Below, piece by piece: positions 35,877 through 44,630 of a stretch of DNA of 64,000 bases. The stretch lies in assembly GCF_016711335.1 (NCBI RefSeq), contig NZ_JADJTF010000001.1:186001-250000 (forward strand), given 5' to 3'. Each line of letters begins with the position of its first letter. The stretch's first letter is position 1. Source of the DNA: Thiofilum sp. (GTDB taxonomy: Bacteria > Pseudomonadota > Gammaproteobacteria > Thiotrichales > Thiotrichaceae). The notes beneath the pieces were generated by a model. It searched no databases and was not told the DNA's origin. It saw only the letters and a list, made by a program, of their open reading frames with translations. A program made the position numbers and the translations under genes.

Positions 35877-37078
35877 AGTGTAATCCCCTCTAAACGTGCC
35901 ACCGTATTAATATCCTTATCCCCACGCCCGGATAGATTCACAATAATGCTTTGATCTTTGCTCATAGTAGGCGCTAATTTCATGGTATAAGCTAACGCAT
36001 GACTACTTTCTAAGGCTGGAATAATGCCCTCAGTACGGGTCAAGGTATGAAAACCCTTCATCGCCTCATCGTCATTAATCGCTACATAATTCACGCGTCC
36101 CACATCCTTAAGCCAAGCATGTTCAGGTCCTACGCCGGGGTAATCCAAACCTGCTGAAATCGAGTGAGTTTCAATAATTTGACCATTATGATCTTCAATT
36201 AAATAAGTGCGATTGCCGTGTAATACGCCGGGGCGACCAGCGCTTAAGGTTGCCGCATGCTTACCTGTTTCAATGCCTGAGCCACCCGCTTCTACACCAT
36301 AAATTTTCACTGACTCATCGGCTAAAAACGGATAAAACAAGCCAATCGCATTCGAGCCACCGCCCACGCACGCCACCAATGCATCCGGTAATTTACCGTC
36401 TTGCTCTAAAATCTGCTCGCGTGCTTCACGCCCAATTACCGCTTGGAAATCACGTACCATGGCTGGATAAGGATGAGGCCCAGCGACCGTGCCAATGATA
36501 TAGAAGGTATTATCCACATTGGTGACCCAATCGCGCATCGCCTCATTCAGCGCATCTTTTAAAGTACGTGAGCCTGAAGTAACTGGCACCACCTTAGCGC
36601 CTAACAATTTCATCCGGTACACATTCGGTGCTTGGCGCTGAATATCATCCGCACCCATATACACCACGCACTCTAGACCTAAACGCGCTGCAATAGTGGC
36701 TGAGGCTACGCCATGCTGACCCGCTCCGGTTTCAGCAATAATGCGGGTTTTACCCATGAACTTAGCGAGGAGGGCTTGACCAATCGTATTATTGATCTTA
36801 TGCGCTCCGGTATGATTCAGGTCTTCACGCTTGAGGAAAATTTTGGCACCACCGAGTTCACGCGACCATCGCTCAGCAAAATACAAAGGACTAGGACGAC
36901 CCACATAATATTTTAAATCCCGATCAAACTCGTCCTGAAACGCAGGGGAATTTTTAAGCGTTTCATAGGCGGCTTGTAGTTCCTCTAGTGGTTCTACTAA
37001 GGTTTCCGCAACAAAGCGCCCCCCATAAGGTCCAAAATGCCCTTTTACATCGGGCAAAGCTTGCCAATCAATGGTCAT
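35873..37078 (-). CDS. trpB: Tryptophan synthase beta subunit
   Basis: A 401-residue PLP enzyme when started at the ATG at 37,078 (MTIDWQALPDVKGHFGPYGG); a TTG four codons upstream is also open. The PLP lysine is in LNHTGAHKINNTIGQ, and the phosphate-binding CVGGGSNAIGLFYPF is near residue 235. It condenses indole with serine to tryptophan in the alpha2beta2 complex with TrpA. It overlaps the end of trpF by 11 bases. No leader peptide or trp attenuator is seen, because the genes run on from trpF. Confidence 0.97.
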   Translation of the reverse strand: MTIDWQALPDVKGHFGPYGGRFVAETLVEPLEELQAAYETLKNSPAFQDEFDRDLKYYVGRPSPLYFAERWSRELGGAKIFLKREDLNHTGAHKINNTIGQALLAKFMGKTRIIAETGAGQHGVASATIAARLGLECVVYMGADDIQRQAPNVYRMKLLGAKVVPVTSGSRTLKDALNEAMRDWVTNVDNTFYIIGTVAGPHPYPAMVRDFQAVIGREAREQILEQDGKLPDALVACVGGGSNAIGLFYPFLADESVKIYGVEAGGSGIETGKHAATLSAGRPGVLHGNRTYLIEDHNGQIIETHSISAGLDYPGVGPEHAWLKDVGRVNYVAINDDEAMKGFHTLTRTEGIIPALESSHALAYTMKLAPTMSKDQSIIVNLSGRGDKDINTVARLEGITL

Positions 37079-37700
37079 GTTCGCATTCAACTCGTCTTAC
37101 CTCATTTAGAAATGCCGCCACCTTAGCGGGATCTTTTACCCCTGCGGTGGATTCTACTCCACTACTCACATCGACGGCATAAACCTGTGTTGTTTTAATG
37201 GCTTGATATACATTATCTGCTTTTAACCCCCCCGCTAATATCAGCGCTTGGGGATAATTTTGTGGTAATTGTGTCCAATCAAAGGTTTGCCCTGTACCAC
37301 CCGCTGCCCCCGGAGCATGGCTATCGACTAATAAGCCCTGTGCATCAGGATAAGCACGTGCCAACTCATAAAAATTCTGCCCTAACATACCTAAGGCTTT
37401 AATATACGGACGCCCAAACGAACGGCAAAATTCAGCACTTTCATTACCATGAAACTGAATCACATCGAGGGTTACTTGATCGAGTACTTGGGTAATGAAA
37501 TCGCGCTCAGCATTCAGAAATAAACCGACTCGCGTCACAAAGGGTGGTATGGCTTGGCCAATTGTTCGTGCTTGTTCGAGGCTCACATTACGCGGACTTT
37601 TAGGATAAAACACTAGCCCCAAGGCATCTGCGCCCGCACGACTCACCATTTTCGCATCAGCCACTGAAGTAATTCCACACACTTTAACTCGACAACGCAC
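37068..37700 (-). CDS. trpF: Phosphoribosylanthranilate isomerase
   Basis: A TIM-barrel enzyme of about 210 residues that isomerises phosphoribosylanthranilate to CdRP in tryptophan synthesis. The core motifs are RVKVCGITSVADA near the N-terminus (catalytic Cys), ADALGLVFYPKSPRNV, and ILAGGLKADNV with VDVSSGVES at the C-terminus. I place the start at the GTG at 37,700, seven bases after AAGGA; another GTG is at 37,703 and a TTG at 37,727. It is the first gene of the trpF-trpB-trpA-accD-folC run, so the promoter lies in the 37,701-37,831 gap, shared with a divergent gene. Confidence 0.94.
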   Translation of the reverse strand: MRCRVKVCGITSVADAKMVSRAGADALGLVFYPKSPRNVSLEQARTIGQAIPPFVTRVGLFLNAERDFITQVLDQVTLDVIQFHGNESAEFCRSFGRPYIKALGMLGQNFYELARAYPDAQGLLVDSHAPGAAGGTGQTFDWTQLPQNYPQALILAGGLKADNVYQAIKTTQVYAVDVSSGVESTAGVKDPAKVAAFLNEVRRVECEHDH

Positions 37701-37831
37701 CACAGAGTCCTTGGATAGTAAAAGCAAGAAAGTGGGTTAGGCTATCATAAGGTAGGTTTAGAGGCGATGGATTAGCATAAAATTCCCTAAGGGTACGCTA
37801 GAGTAGTGGTCTTTAGAGATTGTTTTTGAAT

Positions 37832-38491
37832 ATGAACTTTTTAGATACTCTTTTTGATCATATGGATACTTGGCGTCATCTGCCTAGCTATCAACTTGAA
37901 CGTCGTGCAGACTTATTTTTTTCATTATATCTCACAGAGGTTTTGCAAGCTAAGTTAGGTTTCCCCATAGCAAAGCAGCTTATTCCAGAATTTCCGATTC
38001 GCAAGGGTACTATTGATGAAAAACGCCCTAAATTTGAGCATAACCAATCGTTTAAAGTTGACTATCTCGCCTTTTCAGCTAACTTTGATACCGCCATACT
38101 AATTGAATTAAAAACCGATGACTCATCAAGACGCTTTGATCAAGACCAGTATTTAATTCAAGCTCAAGAAAAACCATTTGCTGAGCTACTAGCGGGAGTA
38201 GTTCAATTATTTCAAGCCACTTCTGCCAAACCGAAGTATCTTGCATTACTCAAATTACTAGAAACAATAAAGCAAATTCAACTACCTAAGCAACAACTCT
38301 CGCAAATCAACATCACCACTCAGGTAACCCAATGTCTCAAGGTTTACATTCAGCCGAATGGTACAGGGCACGAGATCATCAACTTTCACGACTTTGCCAA
38401 AACGGTGCAAAAGTACAGTGATCCACTATCACAACGCTTTGCTCAATCACTGTATCAATGGTCGACGATCAAAGCGGGCTTCGTTAAATAA
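37832..38491 (+). CDS. Uncharacterised protein with PD-(D/E)XK nuclease-like core
   Basis: A 219-residue soluble protein. The ATG at 37,832 gives MNFLDTLFDHMDTWRHLPSY; a TTG four codons earlier is open but less likely. The pattern VDYLAFS, a short turn, then AILIELKTDDSS (about residues 80-100) resembles the D-(D/E)XK catalytic core of restriction-endonuclease-fold proteins. The helical YLIQAQEKPFAELL follows. I do not recognise a named family. It is divergent from trpF and stands alone, with no methylase or helicase nearby, so a role in restriction is not supported. Confidence 0.65.
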   Translation: MNFLDTLFDHMDTWRHLPSYQLERRADLFFSLYLTEVLQAKLGFPIAKQLIPEFPIRKGTIDEKRPKFEHNQSFKVDYLAFSANFDTAILIELKTDDSSRRFDQDQYLIQAQEKPFAELLAGVVQLFQATSAKPKYLALLKLLETIKQIQLPKQQLSQINITTQVTQCLKVYIQPNGTGHEIINFHDFAKTVQKYSDPLSQRFAQSLYQWSTIKAGFVK

Positions 38492-38548
38492 CCAAAAGAT
38501 CCATTTTACGTTATAGTGTCGCCCTAGCCTCTTTCGTCTGGAGTACTT

Positions 38549-38905
38549 ATGGATATTGTTTACGTTAAAGATCTGAAAATTCCTGCTCGTATTGGTATCT
38601 ATGAGTGGGAGAAGCGTATTCGCCAGCAGATTCGTGTGGACTTAGAAATGGCTTGGGATAATCGTATTCCCGCAGCCAGCGACAATATTGAAGATACTCT
38701 GAACTATAAAACAGCGTCTAAACAAGTCATAGCGCTAGTCGAAGCGCAACATTTTGATTTAGTCGAGCGACTTGCCGAAACCATAGCCCAACAGCTCATT
38801 AGCACCTTCAATATGCCTTGGATTCGCGTCACTGTAGGCAAACCCGGAGCGGTACGCGGCTCTAGTGAGGTAGGAGTACAAATTGAGCGTGGAACTCGTC
38901 CATGA
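38549..38905 (+). CDS. folB: Dihydroneopterin aldolase
   Basis: A 118-residue protein of usual FolB length. It starts MDIVYVKDLKIPARIGIYEW, with the conserved GIYEWEK segment and ending GVQIERG; LNYKTASKQVIALVEAQHF carries the substrate-contacting region. It converts dihydroneopterin to 6-hydroxymethyl-dihydropterin in folate synthesis. It overlaps folK by four bases, and the pair forms a two-gene folate operon. A TCTGGAG ribosome-binding site precedes the ATG. Confidence 0.95.
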   Translation: MDIVYVKDLKIPARIGIYEWEKRIRQQIRVDLEMAWDNRIPAASDNIEDTLNYKTASKQVIALVEAQHFDLVERLAETIAQQLISTFNMPWIRVTVGKPGAVRGSSEVGVQIERGTRP

Positions 38906-39393
38906 GTGAGAGCAAAACATTACATCAAGTCTATTTAGGCTTAGGTAGCAATATCGAGCCAGAATACCATTTATGTGCCCTGCTCCAACGTTTAAAGGCA
39001 ACGTTTGGAGAGCTTACTCTTTCGGCAGCTTATCGTACTAAGGCGGTGGGCTTTGTCGGGGATGACTTTATTAATTTAGTGGTAGGTTTTAAAACTGATT
39101 GGAGTGCTAATGAATTAATCGAGCACCTAAAACAAACAGAGCAAGCGTTAGGGCGTAGCCATCAACAAGGCTATCAAGCCCGAACCGTTGATGCTGATTT
39201 ATTGCTATATGAAGGTACACTCATCGCTCATAAAGATATTGAGCGTTATCCTTTTGTGCTCTATCCCTTAGTGGAGCTGGCTCCTACTCTCGTGCACCCT
39301 ATTCAACACTGTACTCTCAGTGAACTAGCAGAACGTTTACAATTGCCACGCACTGAGATGCAGATTACTACGTTGAAGTGTGAGTTTGAGTAA
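38902..39393 (+). CDS. folK: 2-amino-4-hydroxy-6-hydroxymethyldihydropteridine pyrophosphokinase
   Basis: A 163-residue enzyme starting at the ATG that overlaps the folB stop. The family start VYLGLGSNIEPEYHL and the metal-binding RTVDADLLLYEG near residue 95 are present, as is YPFVLYPLVELAP. It pyrophosphorylates 6-hydroxymethyl-dihydropterin using ATP. The last 26 bases overlap the convergent SRPBCC gene. Confidence 0.95.
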   Translation: MSESKTLHQVYLGLGSNIEPEYHLCALLQRLKATFGELTLSAAYRTKAVGFVGDDFINLVVGFKTDWSANELIEHLKQTEQALGRSHQQGYQARTVDADLLLYEGTLIAHKDIERYPFVLYPLVELAPTLVHPIQHCTLSELAERLQLPRTEMQITTLKCEFE

Positions 39394-39892
39394 TGGGTTT
39401 AGCGGCATATTTAGCTTTTAGCTCACTAATATACTGATTCAATTGTGTATCAAGCTTAGCCCCAAACTGATTACGCAAACGAGCGAGAGGATTCCGAATG
39501 TCGCGTGTTTCCGTAAAAGTGACTCGTGTGCCCCCCGGAACTGCATTAAAGATAGCCTGACGCGTACCTTTAAAGCCTTTGCCACGCTGATAGCTCATGG
39601 TAATTTCTTTATGATGTACTTCTTTTACCTTGCGCACGGTTAGCTTGCCTTGCGTTTTAGAGTGCTCTAACCAGCGTAAACCTTCATCATCATCTTTGAG
39701 CTGTACACTTTTAAGATCACTGCGCCATTCCGTGTGACGCGCTAAGTCTGATAAAGAGTCCCATACCTGATCAATCGGTGCTCGTACTAAATCGACACGG
39801 GTTGCCCGTGCTTGTTGGGGTAACATTAACCCAATTAACAGCGGTAAAATTAGGAGTGTGACAATAATCCCTATAATCACCCACGCCACCAT
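39368..39892 (-). CDS. Membrane-anchored SRPBCC (START-like) protein
   Basis: A 174-residue protein. Residues 3-25 form a single hydrophobic helix (AWVIIGIIVTLLILPLLIGL). The remainder fits the SRPBCC/polyketide cyclase-like hydrophobic-pocket fold: VDLVRAPIDQVWDSLSDLAR with HTEWRSDL at its start, and GTRVTFTETRDIRNPLARL near the end. Such proteins bind lipids or other hydrophobic ligands. The ligand is unknown. It converges on folK with a 26-base overlap. Confidence 0.78.
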   Translation of the reverse strand: MVAWVIIGIIVTLLILPLLIGLMLPQQARATRVDLVRAPIDQVWDSLSDLARHTEWRSDLKSVQLKDDDEGLRWLEHSKTQGKLTVRKVKEVHHKEITMSYQRGKGFKGTRQAIFNAVPGGTRVTFTETRDIRNPLARLRNQFGAKLDTQLNQYISELKAKYAAKPITQTHTST

Positions 39893-40042
39893 CGCGTTAT
39901 TCCTCTTTTAGTTTCAGGATTGGATCAGTCTTAGCTTACTAGGTAGACTTGGTTTGCGCTTGGCACTATACCAAAGCTGGTATAAGTCTAGTATAAAAAC
40001 CCTATTAAGCTCAGTGAATCAAGGTGCTTTAGACACTACCAT

Positions 40043-40072
40043 AAAAAAAGCTCGGCTATACCGAGCTTTTTT
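40043..40072. terminator. Intrinsic terminator downstream of rpmB-rpmG
   Basis: AAAAAAGCTCGG, loop CTATA, CCGAGCTTTTTT form a perfect stem with T-tracts on both strands. It lies 22 bp beyond the rpmG stop on the reverse strand and should end the ribosomal protein transcript. Confidence 0.9.
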
Positions 40073-40093
40073 AAACCGAATCCGCCATTTTAA

Positions 40094-40264
40094 TTACTTA
40101 ATTTTGGCTTCTTTAAATAAAACGTGCTTACGAACCACGGGATCGTATTTGCTAAACTCCAATTTTTCTGGAGTAGTACGTTTATTTTTAGTTGTGGTGT
40201 AGAAAAAGCCAGTATCTGCTGTCGATACCAGTTTAATTTTCTCACGTCCGCCTTTCTTGGCCAT
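40094..40264 (-). CDS. rpmG: 50S ribosomal protein L33
   Basis: A 56-residue basic protein, read from ATG at 40,264: MAKKGGREKIKLVSTADTGF, then the family's TTTKNKRTTPEKLE and KYDPVVRKHV, ending KEAKIK. It lacks the CxxC pairs of zinc-binding L33 forms, so it is the C-minus type. It follows rpmB after 18 bp in the usual bacterial order. Confidence 0.95.
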   Translation of the reverse strand: MAKKGGREKIKLVSTADTGFFYTTTKNKRTTPEKLEFSKYDPVVRKHVLFKEAKIK

Positions 40265-40282
40265 GCTTATCTACTCCCGTTA

Positions 40283-40519
40283 TTAGACTTTCTCGCCACG
40301 CGCACGAATTTCAGCGAGCACCGCGTCGATACCTTTTTTGTCAATAGTACGCATGCCATTAGCAGAAACACGTAATCTGACAAAGCGTTCTTCGCTCTCT
40401 ACCCAAAAACGATGCGTATGCAAGTTGGGCAGAAAACGGCGTTTAGTTTTATTGTTCGCGTGCGATACATTGTTGCCAACTACCGGACGCTTACCTGTTA
40501 CCTGGCATACACGAGCCAT
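40283..40519 (-). CDS. rpmB: 50S ribosomal protein L28
   Basis: A 78-residue protein with the full L28 pattern: MARVCQVTGKRPVVGNNVSH, then NNKTKRRFLPNLHTHRFW and ISTIDKKGI-like RTIDKKGIDAVLAEIR. It forms a two-gene operon with rpmG; the promoter should be in 40,520-40,641. Confidence 0.97.
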   Translation of the reverse strand: MARVCQVTGKRPVVGNNVSHANNKTKRRFLPNLHTHRFWVESEERFVRLRVSANGMRTIDKKGIDAVLAEIRARGEKV

Positions 40520-40641
40520 GGGAAATCTCCAAACTGCGAATCTGATACTCTAAAGGCGCGTGATGTTACCAGAATGAAAAGGCTCAAACAACCATCATGA
40601 TGAATTGATTTCACTTTTTATCTTGACAAAGTTAGGTCTGA

Positions 40642-41478
40642 TTAGAGGGGTTCACTCGCTGTCATAATGGCTTTAAGGCGCTTTTGTACCTGAACTTGAA
40701 ACCAATCCGCTAAGGCGGGCACACCCACATTACTAGGTGTATGCAAATAAATAACAGGTTGCTTACCCGCCTCAATCCATCGAGCAGTTTGTGCTACCCA
40801 AGGCTTAAGCCATTCCTCATTATCGGTTTGTATAGGATGACCAATATGGCGCAGCATAGGCTGATTCGCAGTGGTATCTAATTGCACCGGTAAACGCGGC
40901 TTTTTTAATTGAGCCTCTTCAGTCGCTTGATCTAATTTAGGTGCAGAATGTACTGCTCGACTATCAAAAATGACTCGATCCACTTGTAGTTCTGTTAATA
41001 GCTCATTTAAAGCTTGGCGCTGTGGCGTTTTAGTAAAAAAGTCAGGATGGCGTACCTCCACTGCATAACCATATTCTCGTGGAAGCGTTTTAATAAAGGC
41101 GGCTAATTGTGGTAACTCACTAGGCTTGAAGCTCGCAGGTAGTTGAATCATATAATGTAAACGCTCACCTAAAGGAGCTAAACGCTGTAAAAATTCGGTC
41201 GTAGCCTGTGCTACATTGACTAGATGCGCCTTATGGGTGATTTCTTTGGGAAACTTAAAACTAAAGCGAAAGGTTTCAGGAGTGGCTTGCTTCCAACGCT
41301 CTACCATTGCTGCTGCGGGTGTTGCATAAAAGGTAGTATTTCCCTCCACCGCATTAAAACGCTCAGCATACTGTTCTAAAAATTCTGCGGGTTTGGCATT
41401 AGCTTTAAATAAAGTACCCTTCCAAGCGGCTAAAGCCCACAAAGGTGCACCTAAATAATAATTTTGGGGAGGTAGCAT
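40642..41478 (-). CDS. DUF72 family protein (TIM-barrel fold)
   Basis: A 278-residue protein typical of DUF72. It has YYLGAPLWALAAWKGTLF at the N-terminus, FLEQYAERFNAVEGNTTFYA near residue 33, FRFSFKFPKEITHKAHL, and LREYGYAVEVRHPDFF-type strands as TLPREYGYAVEVRHPDF. The family adopts a TIM-barrel-like fold of unknown biochemical role. Monocistronic between rpmB and a small gene of unknown function. Confidence 0.88.
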   Translation of the reverse strand: MLPPQNYYLGAPLWALAAWKGTLFKANAKPAEFLEQYAERFNAVEGNTTFYATPAAAMVERWKQATPETFRFSFKFPKEITHKAHLVNVAQATTEFLQRLAPLGERLHYMIQLPASFKPSELPQLAAFIKTLPREYGYAVEVRHPDFFTKTPQRQALNELLTELQVDRVIFDSRAVHSAPKLDQATEEAQLKKPRLPVQLDTTANQPMLRHIGHPIQTDNEEWLKPWVAQTARWIEAGKQPVIYLHTPSNVGVPALADWFQVQVQKRLKAIMTASEPL

Positions 41479-41677
41479 GATTTCACTCTCGTAATCCTTA
41501 GCTCACTATAACCCTAAAACACCTTAATCGGCTAAATACCGCAGAGCAACCGCAAAATCCAACCATTTATCACAGTTTAGCTCACGTTTAACGGAATTTA
41601 GTTAAGCCTTTGAACCTTTTAACCTTAAGCTGAAATTCTTACAACCCAACTACAGCAAGCTGTATAAGGAGTAGTAA

Positions 41678-41944
41678 ATGATAGGACCACTCACAGTGCA
41701 TGGGGTTGATACTGCTGAATATTTACCAGTACTACCTCTTGCCTTTAACCCCTACGGCACGTTACCCACACAGGCAAGCTCACCTAGTGCGCCTAGTGGA
41801 GTGCAGTCATTAGGGCAAGCGGTGGAAAAATTAGCTTTAGCGATGTTGTATAGCCTGAAAGCCAGCACGAGCAATGATCAGGGCTATAAGCACAGTCAGC
41901 GTGAATTTTTACCTAAGCAACAGCAATTATCACAACACGCATAA
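41678..41944 (+). CDS. Small protein of unknown function
   Basis: An 88-residue reading frame with an ideal ribosome-binding site AAGGAG six bases before its ATG and an intrinsic terminator 47 bp after its stop, so it is probably a real single gene. It starts MIGPLTVHGVDTAEYLPVLP, then a Ser/Pro/Ala-rich middle, a helical segment SLGQAVEKLALAMLYSLKAS and a Gln-rich polar tail. No signal peptide, no Cys and no recognised family. Confidence 0.6.
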   Translation: MIGPLTVHGVDTAEYLPVLPLAFNPYGTLPTQASSPSAPSGVQSLGQAVEKLALAMLYSLKASTSNDQGYKHSQREFLPKQQQLSQHA

Positions 41945-41990
41945 GCCTTGAGGGCTTAGCAATCCGTTTTCACTCTGTAGATCAGACTTT

Positions 41991-42023
41991 ACTGGGTGCA
42001 CCTCCCCTGTCACCCAGTCTTTT
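41991..42023 (+). terminator. Intrinsic terminator after the small 41,678 gene
   Basis: ACTGGGTG and CACCCAGT form an 8-bp perfect stem around a 12-base loop, followed by CTTTTAAT. It separates the small gene from ktrAB. Confidence 0.75.
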
Positions 42024-42118
42024 AATCCTCTTATGCCACTCTTCCTGTTAGTGACCTAGCACTCTGCTCTGTACCTGTTAAACTAAACCTATGAATGATT
42101 TCAATCATGAGAATAACT

Positions 42119-42772
42119 ATGGCGCGTAGTTTTGCAGTCATTGGCTTAGGAACCTTTGGTAGCACCATTGCCCGTGAATTGGCACGTTTTGGTGATCATG
42201 TATTAGGCATTGATACCGACGAAAAGCGGGTCAGCCAAATTGCTGATCATATTCCAGAGGCTATTATTGCTGATGCCACCGATGAAGCGGCGATGCGAGA
42301 TGCGGGTTTAGGGCGCTATGATGTGGTGATTATTGCCATTGGAGAAGATTTAGAGGCTAATCTACTCTGTACGATGAATGCTCGCGTCTTAGGGGTAAAA
42401 ACTATTTGGGTAAAAGCCCTTAATCGTACTCATCATCGCATTTTGAATAAATTAGGGGTGGATCGCATTATTCATCCTGAAGAACTGGTCGGTAAGCATA
42501 CGGCACAAATTCTTCATAACCCATTCATTCAAGATTATGTCAGCCTAGGCAATGGCTATCATATTTTCACCTATGAGTTACCAACTACTGCCCAGACCAC
42601 CTTGGGTAGCTTAGCACTAAAACAGCGTTTTCATTTACGTTGCTTAGGAGTGATGCGCGGACCTAATTATATTGATTGCTTACAAGATGATTTTGTCTTG
42701 CAGCCCGAAGATAAGATTATGGTATTAGGCCGACGTACCGACCTGCGCCAATTTAGTGATAGCTTGCAATAA
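42119..42772 (+). CDS. ktrA: Potassium uptake regulatory subunit KtrA (TrkA-N/RCK)
   Basis: A 217-residue cytosolic protein. The ATG at 42,119 is chosen because it places the Rossmann loop at the usual position (MARSFAVIGLGTFGSTIARE); an ATG-less extension from 42,095 is open. The RCK_N domain shows the second conserved IDTDEKRV and ADATDEAAM. A RCK_C domain fills the last ~80 residues. KtrA rings bind nucleotides and gate the KtrB pore. It is followed after nine bases by ktrB. Confidence 0.93.
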   Translation: MARSFAVIGLGTFGSTIARELARFGDHVLGIDTDEKRVSQIADHIPEAIIADATDEAAMRDAGLGRYDVVIIAIGEDLEANLLCTMNARVLGVKTIWVKALNRTHHRILNKLGVDRIIHPEELVGKHTAQILHNPFIQDYVSLGNGYHIFTYELPTTAQTTLGSLALKQRFHLRCLGVMRGPNYIDCLQDDFVLQPEDKIMVLGRRTDLRQFSDSLQ

Positions 42773-42781
42773 AGACTCCTT

Positions 42782-44122
42782 ATGCGTATTCCCTCCTTAA
42801 AGTCATTGCGGGTTATTAAACTTCCACCTTCTGCTGTTTTAGCCTTGCTATACCTCAATTTAATCTTGCTCGGTATGGTGCTGTTAAAGCTGCCTTTTGC
42901 CAATACGCAAGCTATTGCTTGGCGCGATGCTTTATTTACGGCCACTTCGGCAGTAACTATTACAGGTTTAGGCGTAGTCGATACAGGGACGCAGTTTACG
43001 CTCTGGGGACAAATGATTATTGCGCTCTTACTGGAGCTAGGCGGTATTGGTGTCATGACGTTTACCGTCTTAGTTTTGTCTATGCTTGGATTTCAAGTGG
43101 GGGCAGCACAGCACGTTTTTTTACGCGAAGATCTCAACCAAACCTCAGTCACTGCACTACTCAAACTTACTTGGATTATTTTTAAGATCGTTATTATTTG
43201 TCAGGCGCTGGGGGCATTAGCACTCAGCTTCGTATTTGTTCCTGAACTGGGTTGGGGTAAAGGGCTATGGTATGCACTGTTTCATAGTATCTCAGCATTC
43301 ACCAATGGTGGTTTTGCCCTCTACTCTACTAGCATGATGCCTTTTGTAACAAATCCCGTGATCAATATTACCATTCCCGTATTAGTGATTGTGGGTGGTA
43401 TAGGCTATAGCGTTATTACTGATGTCTGGAACCAACGTCGTTGGCATGCGTTTACTTTACACACCAAATTAATGCTAGTAGGGACAGCCATCCTTTTAGT
43501 CGTATCGATAACGGCTTTTGCACTAATGGAGTGGAGTAACCCTAAAACCTTAGGTGCTTTAGAGAGTAACACTGCCAAACTCAGTGCGAGCTGGTTCCAA
43601 ATGGTGATTAGTCGCAGTGGCGGCTTTAATAGTATCGACCTAGCGGGTATGCACGAATCGACCACTTTAATGTTCATTATGTTGATGCTGATTGGGGGTG
43701 GTAGTACCTCGATGGCGGGTGGGCTGAAGGTCACTACCTTTATTGTGTTAATCTTATCGGCCGTAGCTTTCTTTAAACGCCAGCGCTGGATTCATGTGTT
43801 TGGGCGCAGCATTCGTGAGGATCAGATTCAAAAAGTCTTAGCGTTAACCGTGACTACCTGCGGCTTACTGATTTTAGCGGTGTTTTTAATGTCCTTAGAT
43901 AATGATGGACAGATTCTAGCTTTATTTTTTGAGGCTACTTCGGCACTTGCGACCGTAGGGGCTTCATTAGGTATCACCGCTAGTCTGAATGACTTTGAGC
44001 GCAGCGTGATTATGCTGTTGATGTTTATAGGGCGGGTAGGTCCCTTATCTCTAGGTATTTTCCTCGCTATGAATACTCTGCCCAAAGTACGCTATCCTAA
44101 AGGTCAGATTTACTTTGGTTAA
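42782..44122 (+). CDS. ktrB: Potassium uptake channel subunit KtrB (Trk/Ktr/HKT superfamily)
   Basis: A 446-residue membrane protein with four M1-P-M2 repeats. Filter-loop glycines are recognisable in ATSAVTITGLGVVDTG, HSISAFTNGGFALYS, SRSGGFNSIDLAG and ATSALATVGASLG. The gate loop region GGGSTSMAGGLKVTTF lies in the third repeat. It forms the K+ (often Na+-coupled) pore that works with KtrA encoded just upstream. Length and loops are complete. Confidence 0.94.
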   Translation: MRIPSLKSLRVIKLPPSAVLALLYLNLILLGMVLLKLPFANTQAIAWRDALFTATSAVTITGLGVVDTGTQFTLWGQMIIALLLELGGIGVMTFTVLVLSMLGFQVGAAQHVFLREDLNQTSVTALLKLTWIIFKIVIICQALGALALSFVFVPELGWGKGLWYALFHSISAFTNGGFALYSTSMMPFVTNPVINITIPVLVIVGGIGYSVITDVWNQRRWHAFTLHTKLMLVGTAILLVVSITAFALMEWSNPKTLGALESNTAKLSASWFQMVISRSGGFNSIDLAGMHESTTLMFIMLMLIGGGSTSMAGGLKVTTFIVLILSAVAFFKRQRWIHVFGRSIREDQIQKVLALTVTTCGLLILAVFLMSLDNDGQILALFFEATSALATVGASLGITASLNDFERSVIMLLMFIGRVGPLSLGIFLAMNTLPKVRYPKGQIYFG

Positions 44123-44141
44123 TGGATAACGAGGTTCGGAT

Positions 44142-44585
44142 ATGCGTGTCACAGTATGGATCTTAGGAATAGTGCTTAGCCTAGTTAGCCTTAGCGCTCA
44201 CGCGGTCGATAAAGGTGTTTATGAGGGGCAATGGCGAGCTACCTTTCCAGCAATTAGTCTAAAAATAGGCGCGAATAGTGCAAGTTTTACTTTGAATCAG
44301 AAAACCTATACTGATCTGTCACCGCAATACTTTTATGGTCAGTTAGCCCCTTTTCCCTTTTTATACTTATATGTGCAAGAACCCAGTAAAGAACGTAAAT
44401 ATGCGTTTTATGAACATCGCTTGTACTTAATTATGGGCGAGGAAAATAAAATGCTACCTAATGCTTCAGGCACATTGAAATTACGCGGCTATTATGACTT
44501 GGCTCGCGTACAGCGCGGGGGCAATGGCTTAGTAGAAAACCAGACTTACCCTATCTTATTTGAACGTCCCCCCAAAAAGAAATAA
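44142..44585 (+). CDS. Secreted protein of unknown function
   Basis: A 147-residue protein with a signal peptide (MRVTVWILGIVLSLVSLSAH, cleaved after AHA) and a ribosome-binding site in AACGAGG. The mature part is about 125 residues with several Tyr/Phe-rich strands (YFYGQLAPFPFLYLYVQEP, RKYAFYEHRLYLIMG), suggesting a periplasmic beta-rich domain. It begins 19 bp after ktrB and may be co-transcribed. Family not recognised. Confidence 0.7.
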   Translation: MRVTVWILGIVLSLVSLSAHAVDKGVYEGQWRATFPAISLKIGANSASFTLNQKTYTDLSPQYFYGQLAPFPFLYLYVQEPSKERKYAFYEHRLYLIMGEENKMLPNASGTLKLRGYYDLARVQRGGNGLVENQTYPILFERPPKKK

Positions 44586-44607
44586 ATACCCACGCGCTAT
44601 TCACGGA

Positions 44608-44630
44608 GAGAGTACTCATGCAGTACTCTC
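44608..44630. terminator. Hairpin between convergent genes
   Basis: GAGAGTACT, loop CATGC, AGTACTCTC form a perfect 9-bp stem in the 64-bp gap between two convergent genes. There is no T-tract, so termination would be weak or Rho-assisted; it is listed as a possible terminator. Confidence 0.45.

Noticed and set aside
40124..40600. Several overlapping plus-strand reading frames over rpmB and rpmG.
   Set aside because: They are antisense to two certain ribosomal protein genes and show no protein-family features.
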